Positions 9,070 to 18,380 of a stretch of DNA of 64,000 nt are shown here, piece after piece (the stretch's first letter is position 1; each line of letters starts with the position of its first letter). The notes below the pieces were generated by a model. The model did not search any database, was not told the DNA's origin, and was given only the letters and a program-made list of their open reading frames with translations. Origin of the DNA: Chitinophagales bacterium (GTDB lineage Bacteria; Bacteroidota; Bacteroidia; Chitinophagales; CAIOSU01); the NCBI GenBank assembly GCA_018401955.1, contig JAGYJT010000001.1, positions 62,001 to 126,000 on the forward strand. The letters run 5' to 3'. A program made the position numbers and the translations under genes.

Positions 9070-9119
9070 ACCGGTTAACGTTTCGGAAACAACTGATACG
9101 TTAACCGGTTTTGTTTTTC
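9070..9119 (+). terminator. Rho-independent terminator between the two TonB receptors
   Basis: The perfect 12-base stem AACCGGTTAACG / CGTTAACCGGTT has an 18-base loop and is followed by TTGTTTTT. It lies 85 bases after the stop of the first receptor. Confidence 0.85.
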
Positions 9120-9177
9120 CACACCGTTATACTAGTACAATTGGGTTTATCCGAACGGGTTAGTTTATACTTATGCT

Positions 9178-9185
9178 TACTTTTG
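9178..9185 (+). promoter_or_regulatory. Bacteroidota -7 box (TACTTTTG) for the second TonB receptor
   Basis: Exact TAnnTTTG, 55 bases before the ATG at 9241, in the gap downstream of the terminator. Confidence 0.5.
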
Positions 9186-9240
9186 TGCCGTTAGAAACCC
9201 CAAATAATAACCCCCTTTGTATCCACCCAATATGGTGCTT

Positions 9241-11601
9241 ATGAAAAAGAACTACATAATTTACTGTCTACTTTTATTGCTTACCTGTTGTCCTCAATTA
9301 CTTTTCTCACAAGGTAATGACCCGGCCACTGTCGGCACCATTAAGGGCCTAGTAAAATCAGATAAAACCGGAGAACCGATATTTTCTGCCAATGTTACCT
9401 ATGCGCCAGGCAAAGGAACCACTACCGATTTTGATGGCTTGTTCACCATGGATTTACCTGCCGGAAACTACTACCTAGCAGTAAGCTACCTAGGCATGAA
9501 AACGGCCTATAAAACAGTACGCCTAGATGCAGGGCAAACTGTTGACCTTACCTTTTCTTTGATAGACTCTATCAACACCATCGACATTACAGTAGTGTCT
9601 GGTGGAAAGTACAAACAGAGCATCGGTGAGCAGACTGTTTCTATGGAAATACTGTCGCCTACTTTCATCTCCAACTCCAACGCCACTTCTATTGATAAGG
9701 CCCTTGACAAAGTGCCCGGCGTAAACATGGTTGGCGAGCAAGTAAACATTCGCGGTGGTGCTGGTTATTCGGCTGGTGCTGGTAGCCGTGTGATGATGTT
9801 GATGGATGGTCTCCCGTTGATGAGACCCGATAACGGCATTATTGATTTTGCTTCATTGCCAATGGATAACATTCAGCAAATTGAAATTATCAAGGGTGCC
9901 TCTTCGGCACTATACGGTTCATCGGCATTGAACGGTATCATTAACTTGATAACGGCCAATGCAACCGAAGAGGACTACACTAAACTAACCATGTTCTACG
10001 GTTTTTACGAAAACCCTTTTAGTGGCAAAAAGAAAGACCTTATTTGGTGGGATAGCCGCCCAATGTTTGGCGGCGCAAACTTTGCACACCGCAAACGCTT
10101 TAAGCATGTTGATTTGGTAATAAGCGGCAGTGCCTTTCAAGATGCAAGCTACTTGTACGGCAATGAGCAACGCAGGCTCAATACATTTTTTAAATTGCGG
10201 TACCGCAGCAAAAAAAATGACCGACTGAGCATGGGCGTAAATGGTAACATTTCTGCCCAAAGCGGTGGGTTCTTTTTCCTTTGGAAAAACTGGGGTAATA
10301 CCCCCAACGAGAACATTACCGACTCTAGCGGCATTTATCTTGACCAATACATACAGGCACTTGACGCGGGACAAACCGATGCTACCATACCTAGCAGCAT
10401 AAGAAACAACATTCCTAGGGATGCTTTTGCATACCTACCTGCCGAAATTGGTGAGTTTAACTCGACCCCAGTGAGCATTGATCCATGGCTATCTTACTTT
10501 GATAAAAAGAACAACCAGCACAGTGTAAAAACCCGCTTTTACCGCACCCGTTTTAACAATACCTCAGGCGAAAGCTCTATTGCAAACCAAGCATACGGCG
10601 AGTATAACTTTATAAGCGAGATGAAGCGGTTGGGGTTGAATTTTGTAACTGGCGTTGCCGGATATTACACCAACGTAACCAGCGAAACCTTTGGCCAGCG
10701 CCATGCGGTTAACGGTGCCGCTTTCTTCCAAATCGATAAGAAGTTTTTCCAAAAACTAACGCTGAACTTTGGTGTAAGGGCCGAGGTAAACCAAATGGAT
10801 ACCTTGAAACCAGAGATATACCCTATCATTCGCTCAGGTATCAATTTCCAAGCTAGCGAGGCCACTTACATCAGGGCATCGTTTGGCCAAGGCTACCGCT
10901 ACCCTACCATTGCCGAAAAGTATGTGGCTACTAGGCGAAGTGGGGTAAGCGTAATACCTAACCCAGAGCTTGAATCTGAATATGGCTGGAATGCCGAAAT
11001 AGGTGTAAAACAGCTACTACAAATTAGCAACGATTGGAAGGGCTACGTGGATATTGCCGGCTTTATTACCCAATACACCAACATGATTGAGTTTTTGCTG
11101 GTTGAAGGTGTATTGACTACACAAGCGCAAAACTACACTGATGCCCGTATCTCTGGTTTAGATGTATCGTTGGTAGGCCAAGGTAAGGTATTTAGTATAC
11201 CAGTAAACATTATGGTAGGCTATACCTACATATCGCCAATAGATTTGAACTACGATGGCAACCCCGACAATCCAGATGGTAAATACCTCACCTTCCGTTT
11301 TAAGCACTCAGCTAAAGCAGATGCCGAGGCTACCTACAAAAAAATTACGCTGGGTATAACTGGCACCTACTTTAGCTTTATGAAAAACATTGGCCAATTT
11401 GGTATAAACAATGTAACCGGTTACCGCAAAGAGAATGATAAAGGAGAGGCCGTATTGGATATAAGGGCAGGTTACAACCTTACGGACAATGCTAAAGTAT
11501 CGGTAATTGTAAAGAACATAACCAACAACCAATACACCTTGCGCCCTGCCTTTATGGAGGCTCCACGTAACTATACTTTCCAGGTTTCGTATCTATTTTA
11601 G
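9241..11601 (+). CDS. TonB-dependent outer-membrane receptor (tandem copy 2)
   Basis: I start at ATG 9241 (MKKNYIIYC...); an ATG at 9232 and a TTG at 9217 in the same frame are also possible. The protein has 786 residues. The signal peptide ends at LLFSQG. A carboxypeptidase-regulatory-like domain follows (IKGLVKSDKTGEPIFSANV, TTTDFDGLFTM), then the plug (LDKVPGVNMVGEQVNIRGG, IEIIKGASSALYGSSALNG) and a beta-barrel ending QVSYLF. Much of the plug and barrel matches the preceding receptor in order and motif (for example 'ATYIRASFGQGYRYPTIAEK' against '[20 protein letters not shown]'), so this is an old tandem duplication. It lacks a neighbouring SusD. The transported molecule is unknown. Confidence 0.92.
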   Translation: MKKNYIIYCLLLLLTCCPQLLFSQGNDPATVGTIKGLVKSDKTGEPIFSANVTYAPGKGTTTDFDGLFTMDLPAGNYYLAVSYLGMKTAYKTVRLDAGQTVDLTFSLIDSINTIDITVVSGGKYKQSIGEQTVSMEILSPTFISNSNATSIDKALDKVPGVNMVGEQVNIRGGAGYSAGAGSRVMMLMDGLPLMRPDNGIIDFASLPMDNIQQIEIIKGASSALYGSSALNGIINLITANATEEDYTKLTMFYGFYENPFSGKKKDLIWWDSRPMFGGANFAHRKRFKHVDLVISGSAFQDASYLYGNEQRRLNTFFKLRYRSKKNDRLSMGVNGNISAQSGGFFFLWKNWGNTPNENITDSSGIYLDQYIQALDAGQTDATIPSSIRNNIPRDAFAYLPAEIGEFNSTPVSIDPWLSYFDKKNNQHSVKTRFYRTRFNNTSGESSIANQAYGEYNFISEMKRLGLNFVTGVAGYYTNVTSETFGQRHAVNGAAFFQIDKKFFQKLTLNFGVRAEVNQMDTLKPEIYPIIRSGINFQASEATYIRASFGQGYRYPTIAEKYVATRRSGVSVIPNPELESEYGWNAEIGVKQLLQISNDWKGYVDIAGFITQYTNMIEFLLVEGVLTTQAQNYTDARISGLDVSLVGQGKVFSIPVNIMVGYTYISPIDLNYDGNPDNPDGKYLTFRFKHSAKADAEATYKKITLGITGTYFSFMKNIGQFGINNVTGYRKENDKGEAVLDIRAGYNLTDNAKVSVIVKNITNNQYTLRPAFMEAPRNYTFQVSYLF

Positions 11602-11790
11602 GAATTAGTTGGATGGAAGTACCGTTAATTGGTTAAAGAGGAACAAAATCTTTAAATTTAGAACAAAACTAGATTTAAGGTTTTACAGTAAGCAACCATT
11701 TGCCTATTCCTGTGCTCAATAAGCAAGGTAACCATAGCAAAGGGTACAGTTACCACTCTTAATAATCAATCACCCGTAACCTCCTCAGCC

Positions 11791-13524
11791 ATGTACGAAG
11801 TAGGCACCGCAAAAGCAGACATTACCGCATTTAAGAAAGATGTAGGGATGATGGGATATGGCATGTTCCACAACCGCATATCGGGCATAGAAACGCCCTT
11901 GAACGCTCGGGTGTTTGCCATAAGAGACTTAACCACCAAGCGCAAGGTAGTTTTTGTAAATGCCGAAATATGCTTTATTACCATATCCATTAAGCGGGGG
12001 GTAATGAAAAAACTGAAACGCCACCATGCCGAGCTTGGTTATGATGCCGATAATGTAATGCTTACCGCGCAACACACCCATAGTGGCCCAGGAGGGTACT
12101 CACACTACGGGTTGTATAACATTGCCGTGCCGGGCTTTGTACCAGAGGTATACCAAACCATTGTAGATGGTATAGTGAAAGCCATTGTGGAGGCCGACAG
12201 TAAAATGCGCCCTGCCAAAATAACTTTTACCAAAGGAAGCTTTGCCCCTGATATTGATGTAGCCATTAACCGCTCAATTGAAGCTTACAACCTTAACCCA
12301 GAAGTGGAAAAGGTAAGCAAAAATGATGCTCACCTAGCCATCGACCGCGAAATGCACTTGTTTAGGGTGGATGATATTGATGGCAAGCCAATGGGCAGCT
12401 TTAACTTTTTTGGGGTACACACCACCAGCATACACAACAACAATACAAAGATTAACGCCGATAACAAAGGGTATGCCTCTAACTACATGGAGGAAGCCAT
12501 GAAGGAACAAAACCCTGACTACCTTGCCATATTTGCACAAAAAATTACGGGTGATGTAACCCCAAATTATGTGTGGGACAAAAAGAAAAAGTGGACTCGT
12601 GGTAAATTTGAAGACGATATAGAATCGGCAAAATACAATGGTAAACTGCAGTTTGATAAAGCCGATGAACTAAACAAAGAAGCTGCTGCAAATGGCGAGC
12701 ATGTTGAATTGGGCATTGATTACGCGCTAGCACATGCCAATTTTGCCAACATTACCCCTGATATAGAGTTTACCAACAATCCCGAAGCAAGAACGTTCTC
12801 ATCGTGCCACGGCGTTGCTTTTTTTAAAGGCACTACCGAAGGGCCAGGCATGGAGCCGCCGCTGGTTGTAGTAGCCAATTTTGCCACACAGGTGGTTAAG
12901 CTATATGATTATATAAGAGCCGCTTTTGTGAGCAAAGCTGAAAAGCAAAAAATTTATGAAAAGTACCGCATACATGGCCCTAAAAAGATTTTGATAGAAA
13001 CCGGTGACCGAAAAGTGCTGGGCACCCGAAACATTACGGGCCTTATTGTACCAGCTTTTGTTGATCTTACGATTAAGTACTTTAAGGTGTTCCACAAATC
13101 TGGAGGGCTAGACCATAAACCATGGACCCCACAAACCCTGCCATTGCAAATAGTTACGCTTGGGCAAGTGGCTTTTGTGGCCGTACCCGGTGAAACAACT
13201 ACCGTAGCCGGCAAAAGGCTTAGGCAAACCGTATTGGATACACTGAGTAGCCGCGGTATTACCGAGGTGGTAATATCTACTTATGCTAATGGCTACTGCG
13301 GGTATATAACTACCTACGAAGAGTACCAAGCCCAATGCTACGAAGGGGGCCATACCCCTTTTGGGCAATGGACCCTAGCAGCTTTCCAAACCAAGTTTAA
13401 AGAACTGGCGCAGCAGTTGCTCAAAAAGCCAGAGGATAGGCAAGTGGACCATAGTATTACCCCGGTAGAATTTACCGAAGAAGAGTTGAGCAAACGTATT
13501 TTCGCATATAGCAGCAAGAAATGA
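11791..13524 (+). CDS. Neutral/alkaline ceramidase homologue, no signal peptide
   Basis: 577 residues. The whole core of the neutral ceramidase N-terminal domain is present: QHTHSGPGG (His97), the nucleophile motif N-R-S at 160-162 followed by AYNLNP, FFGVH (His210) with INADNKGYASNY, VPGE (Glu468) and GYCGYITTYEEY (Tyr505). These match the zinc ligands and catalytic serine of the Pseudomonas and human enzymes, including the 37-residue Glu-Tyr spacing. Ceramidases split N-acyl sphingoid bases into fatty acid and free base. Two oddities: the protein begins directly in the catalytic fold (MYEVGTAKADIT) with no signal peptide, while known neutral ceramidases are exported; and little remains after about residue 560, so the usual C-terminal beta-domain seems absent or reduced. 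Its last codons overlap the next gene (ATGA), which suggests translational coupling. The substrate could be another N-acyl compound. Confidence 0.85.
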   Translation: MYEVGTAKADITAFKKDVGMMGYGMFHNRISGIETPLNARVFAIRDLTTKRKVVFVNAEICFITISIKRGVMKKLKRHHAELGYDADNVMLTAQHTHSGPGGYSHYGLYNIAVPGFVPEVYQTIVDGIVKAIVEADSKMRPAKITFTKGSFAPDIDVAINRSIEAYNLNPEVEKVSKNDAHLAIDREMHLFRVDDIDGKPMGSFNFFGVHTTSIHNNNTKINADNKGYASNYMEEAMKEQNPDYLAIFAQKITGDVTPNYVWDKKKKWTRGKFEDDIESAKYNGKLQFDKADELNKEAAANGEHVELGIDYALAHANFANITPDIEFTNNPEARTFSSCHGVAFFKGTTEGPGMEPPLVVVANFATQVVKLYDYIRAAFVSKAEKQKIYEKYRIHGPKKILIETGDRKVLGTRNITGLIVPAFVDLTIKYFKVFHKSGGLDHKPWTPQTLPLQIVTLGQVAFVAVPGETTTVAGKRLRQTVLDTLSSRGITEVVISTYANGYCGYITTYEEYQAQCYEGGHTPFGQWTLAAFQTKFKELAQQLLKKPEDRQVDHSITPVEFTEEELSKRIFAYSSKK

Positions 13525-14720
13525 GCGGTTTTGAACGTAAGTACGGTTATTACCGTGACATATTTAAGGGTGTGCAGTTTCCTTATGCCTTTGTTGATTT
13601 GGACTTGTTTGATGAGAACATTAAGCAAATAGCCAAGCGAGCGGGTAACAAAACCATCCGCATTGCCTCTAAATCTGTTAGGTGCAAAGAGCTTTTAAAG
13701 CGTGCGCTGGAAGCTGACCCTATTTATCAGGGCATAATGTGCTATACCACTTTAGAGGCCGTGTGGTTGAGCCAAGAAGGTTTTGACGACCTGTTGATTG
13801 GTTACCCATCCTGGCACGCCGAGCAGGTTGCCGAAGCTTGCAAAGAGATTGCCAAGGGCAAAACCATCATTTTTATGGTGGATATGCCAGAGCATGTTAC
13901 CCATTTAGATAAGATTGGTAAAGCAAATGGCGTAACCATCCCTATTTGTATCGACTTGGATATGAGCAGCGATTACCCTGGTCTTCATTTTGGTGTTTGG
14001 CGCAGCAGTGTGCGCAGTGCTACCGATGCGCTAAAGCTGTATGAGGTGATTAAAACCTGCCCCAATGTAAACCTTACCGGTGTAATGGGCTACGAGGCCC
14101 AAATAGCGGGTGTGGGTGATAACTGGCCTGGCAAAACTGCCATGAACAACATTATACGCTTTTTAAAAAACCGCTCGGTAAAAGAGATTGCCAAGCGCCG
14201 TGGCGATACCGTGAAAGCCCTGCTAGATGCTGGTGCTACCCTACCGCTGATAAACGGTGGTGGCACAGGAAGCCTGGAGTGGACCATACAAGAGCCTTGG
14301 GTAACCGAGGTAACCGTGGGCTCGGGTTTATACAACTCTGGCCTATTCGACCATTATACCAACTTTCGGCACTACCCTAGTGCGGCTTATGCGGTAGAAA
14401 TTGTGCGCCAACCAAAACCCGACCTATACACGTGCCATAGCGGTGGCTATACGGCATCGGGTGCAGCGGGTAAAGATAAACTGCCTGTACCCTACTTGCC
14501 CGCTGGCGCAGCATTGCTCGACCAAGAAGGTGCGGGAGAGGTGCAAACACCTATAAAATACAATGGCCCTGAAAAACTTCAACTAGGCGACCCCGTATAC
14601 CTGCGCCACAGCAAAGCCGGAGAGTTGTGCGAGCGCTTTAAGAACTTGTATTTGGTAAGTAAGGGCAAAATTATTGGCAATACCCCTACTTACCGCGGCG
14701 AAGGCCAGTGCTTTGTATAA
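13521..14720 (+). CDS. Fold-type III PLP enzyme, D-threonine aldolase/alanine racemase-like
   Basis: 399 residues. The start overlaps the ceramidase stop by four bases (ATGA). The N-terminal TIM-barrel of the alanine-racemase type carries the PLP lysine in RIASKSVR (Lys51), plus GVMGYEAQIAG and the glycine-rich phosphate loop NGGGTGS. The C-terminal beta-domain has YTCHSGGYTASG and a His-Cys pair in RHSKAGELC, resembling the metal-binding end of D-threonine aldolase/D-serine dehydratase relatives. Databases usually call this subgroup 'amino acid deaminase/aldolase'. Family chemistry would be retro-aldol cleavage or dehydration of a beta-hydroxy amino compound. Coupling to a ceramidase suggests, as inference only, a substrate with a 2-amino-3-hydroxy unit such as a sphingoid base. 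Confidence 0.75.
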   Translation: MSGFERKYGYYRDIFKGVQFPYAFVDLDLFDENIKQIAKRAGNKTIRIASKSVRCKELLKRALEADPIYQGIMCYTTLEAVWLSQEGFDDLLIGYPSWHAEQVAEACKEIAKGKTIIFMVDMPEHVTHLDKIGKANGVTIPICIDLDMSSDYPGLHFGVWRSSVRSATDALKLYEVIKTCPNVNLTGVMGYEAQIAGVGDNWPGKTAMNNIIRFLKNRSVKEIAKRRGDTVKALLDAGATLPLINGGGTGSLEWTIQEPWVTEVTVGSGLYNSGLFDHYTNFRHYPSAAYAVEIVRQPKPDLYTCHSGGYTASGAAGKDKLPVPYLPAGAALLDQEGAGEVQTPIKYNGPEKLQLGDPVYLRHSKAGELCERFKNLYLVSKGKIIGNTPTYRGEGQCFV

Positions 14721-14800
14721 GTGCGGGCCATTTGTACTACTTTTTCAAGTTTTAAACCACTTATTGCTAGCTACTAGTTACTAATTACTGCTAGCTAACC

Positions 14801-14808
14801 TATATTTG
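14801..14808 (+). promoter_or_regulatory. Bacteroidota -7 box (TATATTTG) for cdaA
   Basis: Exact TAnnTTTG, 16 bases upstream of the TTG start at 14825. The leader would be very short (about 10 bases) if it is used. Confidence 0.5.
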
Positions 14809-14824
14809 TATAAACCCCTGTGCA

Positions 14825-15634
14825 TTGCTTCAACTTTTTGTAAAGATTGGTTTTCTGGAAATTGGCTTTGCCGACCTATTGGATATTTTCTTGGTGGGGC
14901 TGCTTATCTACCAAATATACCGATTGCTAAAAGGTAGCCTAGCCCTTAATATATTCTTGGGGTTGGTGCTGGTTTACTTTGTATGGTTTTTGGTGGGCTT
15001 GCTAGAGATGCGTTTGCTTGCTGGCATCCTAGGCCAGTTTATCGAAGTTGGGGTTATTGCCCTGCTTATCGTTTTTCAACCAGAGATAAGGAAGTTTTTG
15101 ATTTACCTTGGCCGTGGCAGTATACTGCGCAAAGGCTTTTCCTTAAGAAGGATATTTTCAAGAGGCAATAGACAAGAGGCTGAGTATTACCCGGTAATAA
15201 AAAGCATAGTAAACTCTGTTGAGCACATGCGCGAACGGGGCACAGGGGCCATTATGGTGTTGAGCGAATCGTCTAGGCTACAATTTTACGCCAACACCGG
15301 GGTAATGATGGATAGCTTAGTAAGCGGCAAATTGCTGGAAAGCATATTCGAGAAAAACTCACCCATGCACGATGGCGCGGTTATCATCTCAGACCTACGC
15401 ATTATTGCCGCCGGCTGTGTATTGCCAGTATCTGATAACCCTGAGCTACCCTCTCGCATCGGTATGAGGCATAAAGCCACTGTGGGGGTTACCGAGTTAA
15501 GCGATGCCCTGGCTATTGTTATTTCAGAAGAGAAGTTTACTATTTCGTATGCACGCAATGGGCGCTTAATACAAGACATTTCTGCCGAAGATTTAAGAAC
15601 GGTATTGGTAAAGTTTTACGAGGCCTACTATTAA
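14825..15634 (+). CDS. cdaA: Diadenylate cyclase CdaA (c-di-AMP synthase)
   Basis: 269 residues, the normal length for CdaA/DacA. Three hydrophobic helices lie in residues 17-87. The DAC domain is at about 120-250, with the catalytic MHDGA at 181-185 and RHK at 215-217 (RHR in many homologues). It makes cyclic di-AMP from two ATP at the inner membrane; the signal usually controls osmolyte uptake and wall homeostasis. Translation must begin at TTG (14825), since no ATG or GTG precedes the first helix in frame; an exact promoter box lies just upstream. There is no cdaR or glmM next to it, unlike in Firmicutes. It converges on the beta-lactamase-like gene with an 8-base gap. Confidence 0.95.
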   Translation: MLQLFVKIGFLEIGFADLLDIFLVGLLIYQIYRLLKGSLALNIFLGLVLVYFVWFLVGLLEMRLLAGILGQFIEVGVIALLIVFQPEIRKFLIYLGRGSILRKGFSLRRIFSRGNRQEAEYYPVIKSIVNSVEHMRERGTGAIMVLSESSRLQFYANTGVMMDSLVSGKLLESIFEKNSPMHDGAVIISDLRIIAAGCVLPVSDNPELPSRIGMRHKATVGVTELSDALAIVISEEKFTISYARNGRLIQDISAEDLRTVLVKFYEAYY

Positions 15635-15642
15635 CTATTAAC

Positions 15643-16887
15643 CTATCGGCCAACCCCGCCGCCCATTGCATCACCACTATCACCACTATCCAAGCTATCA
15701 TATAATGGGGTGCTTGCGGGCATGTTGTTTAGTTGCTCAATTATCTGCCAGCAAAGCTTGTATGGCAACATATTCTCGCGGTTGTTAAGTGCAATTACCG
15801 TCTGGCGGGTATCAAGCTTGCGGATAAACATGGTACGGAAACCTTTCCACCAACCGGTGTGGTACACAATATTGGGGCGGTATTTATCAATTCTCCAGCC
15901 CAATCCATAATCATCATGGTGTCGCTTCGGAATTTGGCCATAAGGCGTAAAAGCCTCATCAAGGGTCGATTGCTTAAGCAAGGTTTCGTCGTATAGGGCT
16001 TGGTCTAGCTTAAATAAATCTTCTACTGTTGAGTATGCTCCCTTATCGCCTGTTACACCGTTTAGGTAGTCGTTGCCTACTTCACCATATCTGCCCCTGC
16101 CGCTATGCACATAGCCAAGCACATCTTGTGGTATCTCTTCTTGCTTACATTTGCTGTAGATAAAAGAATTGTTCATGCCCAGTGGTGCAAAAATGGCATC
16201 GTGTACATAGTCGCCAAAATCTTGACCACTAACGGCCTCTACCACGGCAGCCAACATGGCATAGTTAGAGTTGCTATAAATAAACCTCGAGCCGGGCTTA
16301 AACTCCAGCGCTGGCTTGTTTTTAATATAAATCTCGAGCATATCGCAGTTGCTCAATGCTTGGCTCTTGTCAAACCAATGCACATGCCCCAACGACATAT
16401 AGCGTGGCAAACCCGAACGGTGTGTAAGCAGGTGCCTTATGGTTACATTGGTGTAGGGCAGCTCAGGTATGTAAGCAGTTACCGCCGAATCCAAATGCAA
16501 TAAGCCTTTTTCGTACAGGGTAAGTACAGAAAGAGCAGTAATGGGCTTTGATGCAGAAGCCAACTGAAATGGTGAATCAAGCGAGAGGGTGTCTTTGGTT
16601 TGTAGGTTAGCATAACCCAAGGCACCTCGGTAAAGCACTTCGCCCCTTTCTGCAACTAAAATGGTACCGTTAAATCGGTTAGACGTGTACCAATTATCCA
16701 TCAAGCTATCAATCCAATGAATTTTTAACTCTTTAGCCGCGGCTTGAGCCTTAATGATCAATTGCTGCTGTTCATACTCATCCGCACAAAAATCTGGCTC
16801 GCCGCTGGCCACTGGTGCAGAACCGCAGGCAGCAAGCAACCCCATCAAAAAACCAAGAAAAACAAGCGGCAATAGCTTAATGCGCAT
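15643..16887 (-). CDS. Serine beta-lactamase/DD-peptidase-like lipoprotein
   Basis: 414 residues. Lipoprotein signal with LAAC (Cys21). The class C beta-lactamase/AmpH-like fold shows SxxK at Ser111-Lys114 (LASASKPITA), YSN at 204-206 and a later HTG (YHTGWWKG) serving as KTG. The protein is therefore a penicillin-recognising serine hydrolase, perhaps an esterase, a muropeptide DD-peptidase or a beta-lactamase-like enzyme; sequence alone does not decide. A C-terminal tail rich in Gly/Asp (SGDSGDAMGGGVG) adds about 20 residues. As a lipoprotein it should sit in the periplasm or outer membrane. Confidence 0.88.
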   Translation of the reverse strand: MRIKLLPLVFLGFLMGLLAACGSAPVASGEPDFCADEYEQQQLIIKAQAAAKELKIHWIDSLMDNWYTSNRFNGTILVAERGEVLYRGALGYANLQTKDTLSLDSPFQLASASKPITALSVLTLYEKGLLHLDSAVTAYIPELPYTNVTIRHLLTHRSGLPRYMSLGHVHWFDKSQALSNCDMLEIYIKNKPALEFKPGSRFIYSNSNYAMLAAVVEAVSGQDFGDYVHDAIFAPLGMNNSFIYSKCKQEEIPQDVLGYVHSGRGRYGEVGNDYLNGVTGDKGAYSTVEDLFKLDQALYDETLLKQSTLDEAFTPYGQIPKRHHDDYGLGWRIDKYRPNIVYHTGWWKGFRTMFIRKLDTRQTVIALNNRENMLPYKLCWQIIEQLNNMPASTPLYDSLDSGDSGDAMGGGVGR

Positions 16888-17002
16888 TAGGCGTAGTATT
16901 TTTTAACGTCTATGTTTAACGCTAAACTATCAGTTAATTTACCGTAAAGGAAATGTTTTGCGTAGTTATTAATAACAATGCAACCGTAAAATGGCTCAAC
17001 TA

Positions 17003-18250
17003 TTAGTACACTATCATTTTTTTATTCACCGTTTTTTCGCCAGACTGTGCCGAAACGAAGTAAATACCGGGTGCTAGGTTGCCAATATCTACCAATGCAG
17101 CTATCTGTCCTACTTGCACCGGTGCTTGCAACAATTGCTTGCCCGTCATATCCGTAATACTAAGGTTCATGCCACCTGGTGCGCCTTTGGCAAAATTGAC
17201 ACGTACCTGTCCACTTGCCGGGTTCGGAAAAACGTTAAAATCCAGTAAATCAGCTGCATCATTTACACCCACGGTAGTAATCTCACGACAAGCATAAGGC
17301 AAGGTAAAATCTCTTACAGTCCATACCACGGTATCCATATAAGCCTCATTAATCGAACCATTTGATGTGCTGATAAAAGGCGTATGGCCCACCCCCTGCC
17401 AGGTATACAACAAGTTATCAATGCCCAAGTTGTCGGCCCTTACATGTAATGAGCCACTGCCATCCACAAAAAAGCCGATAGGTGTACCGGTTACCTCAAT
17501 TTCTTGGCTACCGTAAGGCACCGTGCCATCGCTAGTGCCGTGCAAGCTAACAATAGGCACATCGCTAGGTGCCATCCAATTGGTATCGCCTACGGCACCA
17601 CAAAGGTTGATAATAAGATTGGGGTTTGATGGATAGCCTGGGTTACCGCTTACGCCCTCGATACCGCCAAAAGATGCAGAATCAGGAACCAATACAGCCG
17701 GAATTTCTTCGGTAAGATCAAGATAGCCAACTTGCACAGCCGTAATGCCACCCGCTGATACGCCACCTACAAAAATCCTATCCGGGTCAATATTATAAGT
17801 ATTGGTGGTAAGCGCATCTTTACGGAAGAAACGCACGGCGGCCTTCATATCGTGCACGGCACGCACCACTGCCTTAAGCGTTTGCTCTTGATTGATTGGG
17901 AAAAAGAACAAGCGATAATCGATAGAAGCACAGGTATAACCCCTCTCGGCAAATTCATTGCTCAACCTTACAATATCCGGCGAGAGCTTATCTCCGAAAA
18001 GGAAACTGCCACCAAAGGCCCAAATAATCAAAGGTCTTTTTTCAAGTGTATCGCCTTGGGGTTCGTAAAAGTTAAAGCGCAACTTTTGGTTTTGACCAGA
18101 GAAGTTGGTGTTTTGCCCATACTCCACATTGGTGGTTACATCCACTTGGTAAAGTTTGTCGTAAAAACGGCCCCCATCGCAGGTGCTGGTGGTTTGTGCA
18201 AAGGCCGTAAAAGCATAAAACATGCTGAGCAGTAGTGTAAAGTGTTTCAT
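17003..18250 (-). CDS. Secreted alpha/beta-hydrolase (carboxylesterase-like) with T9SS sorting domain
   Basis: 415 residues. Signal peptide 1-19 (AFAQ). The hydrolase core is at about 55-325: oxyanion segment IIWAFGGSF (Phe-Gly-Gly-Ser in place of the usual His-Gly-Gly), nucleophile elbow GGVSAGG (Ser165), acid region HGTSDGTVPYG and the catalytic histidine in GVGHTPF. The last 75 residues form a T9SS type A sorting domain (NVFPNPASGQVRVNF ... KMIVY). It is expected to hydrolyse esters outside the cell. The exact substrate is unknown; feruloyl or acetyl-xylan esterases have similar layouts. The gene stands alone between two short gaps. Confidence 0.88.
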   Translation of the reverse strand: MKHFTLLLSMFYAFTAFAQTTSTCDGGRFYDKLYQVDVTTNVEYGQNTNFSGQNQKLRFNFYEPQGDTLEKRPLIIWAFGGSFLFGDKLSPDIVRLSNEFAERGYTCASIDYRLFFFPINQEQTLKAVVRAVHDMKAAVRFFRKDALTTNTYNIDPDRIFVGGVSAGGITAVQVGYLDLTEEIPAVLVPDSASFGGIEGVSGNPGYPSNPNLIINLCGAVGDTNWMAPSDVPIVSLHGTSDGTVPYGSQEIEVTGTPIGFFVDGSGSLHVRADNLGIDNLLYTWQGVGHTPFISTSNGSINEAYMDTVVWTVRDFTLPYACREITTVGVNDAADLLDFNVFPNPASGQVRVNFAKGAPGGMNLSITDMTGKQLLQAPVQVGQIAALVDIGNLAPGIYFVSAQSGEKTVNKKMIVY

Positions 18251-18368
18251 TTATAGCGGGTTTGAGTATTAAATTAATGTAAACAACCCAAACCACAAAG
18301 CGATTTATTAAATATGAGATGATTCAGTAGGTAAATCCTTTGTTACCAATTACTGAATACTGTTTTTA

Positions 18369-18376
18369 TAACTTTG
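18369..18376 (+). promoter_or_regulatory. Bacteroidota -7 box (TAACTTTG) almost abutting the DUF4442 start
   Basis: Exact TAnnTTTG, only four bases before the ATG at 18381. If it is used as elsewhere, transcription would start at or next to the start codon, giving a leaderless message. Confidence 0.45.
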
Positions 18377-18380
18377 CACC

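Noticed and set aside
9985-10374. 129-codon antisense frame inside the second TonB receptor
   Set aside because: Antisense of a strongly conserved receptor; no start signals and poor composition.
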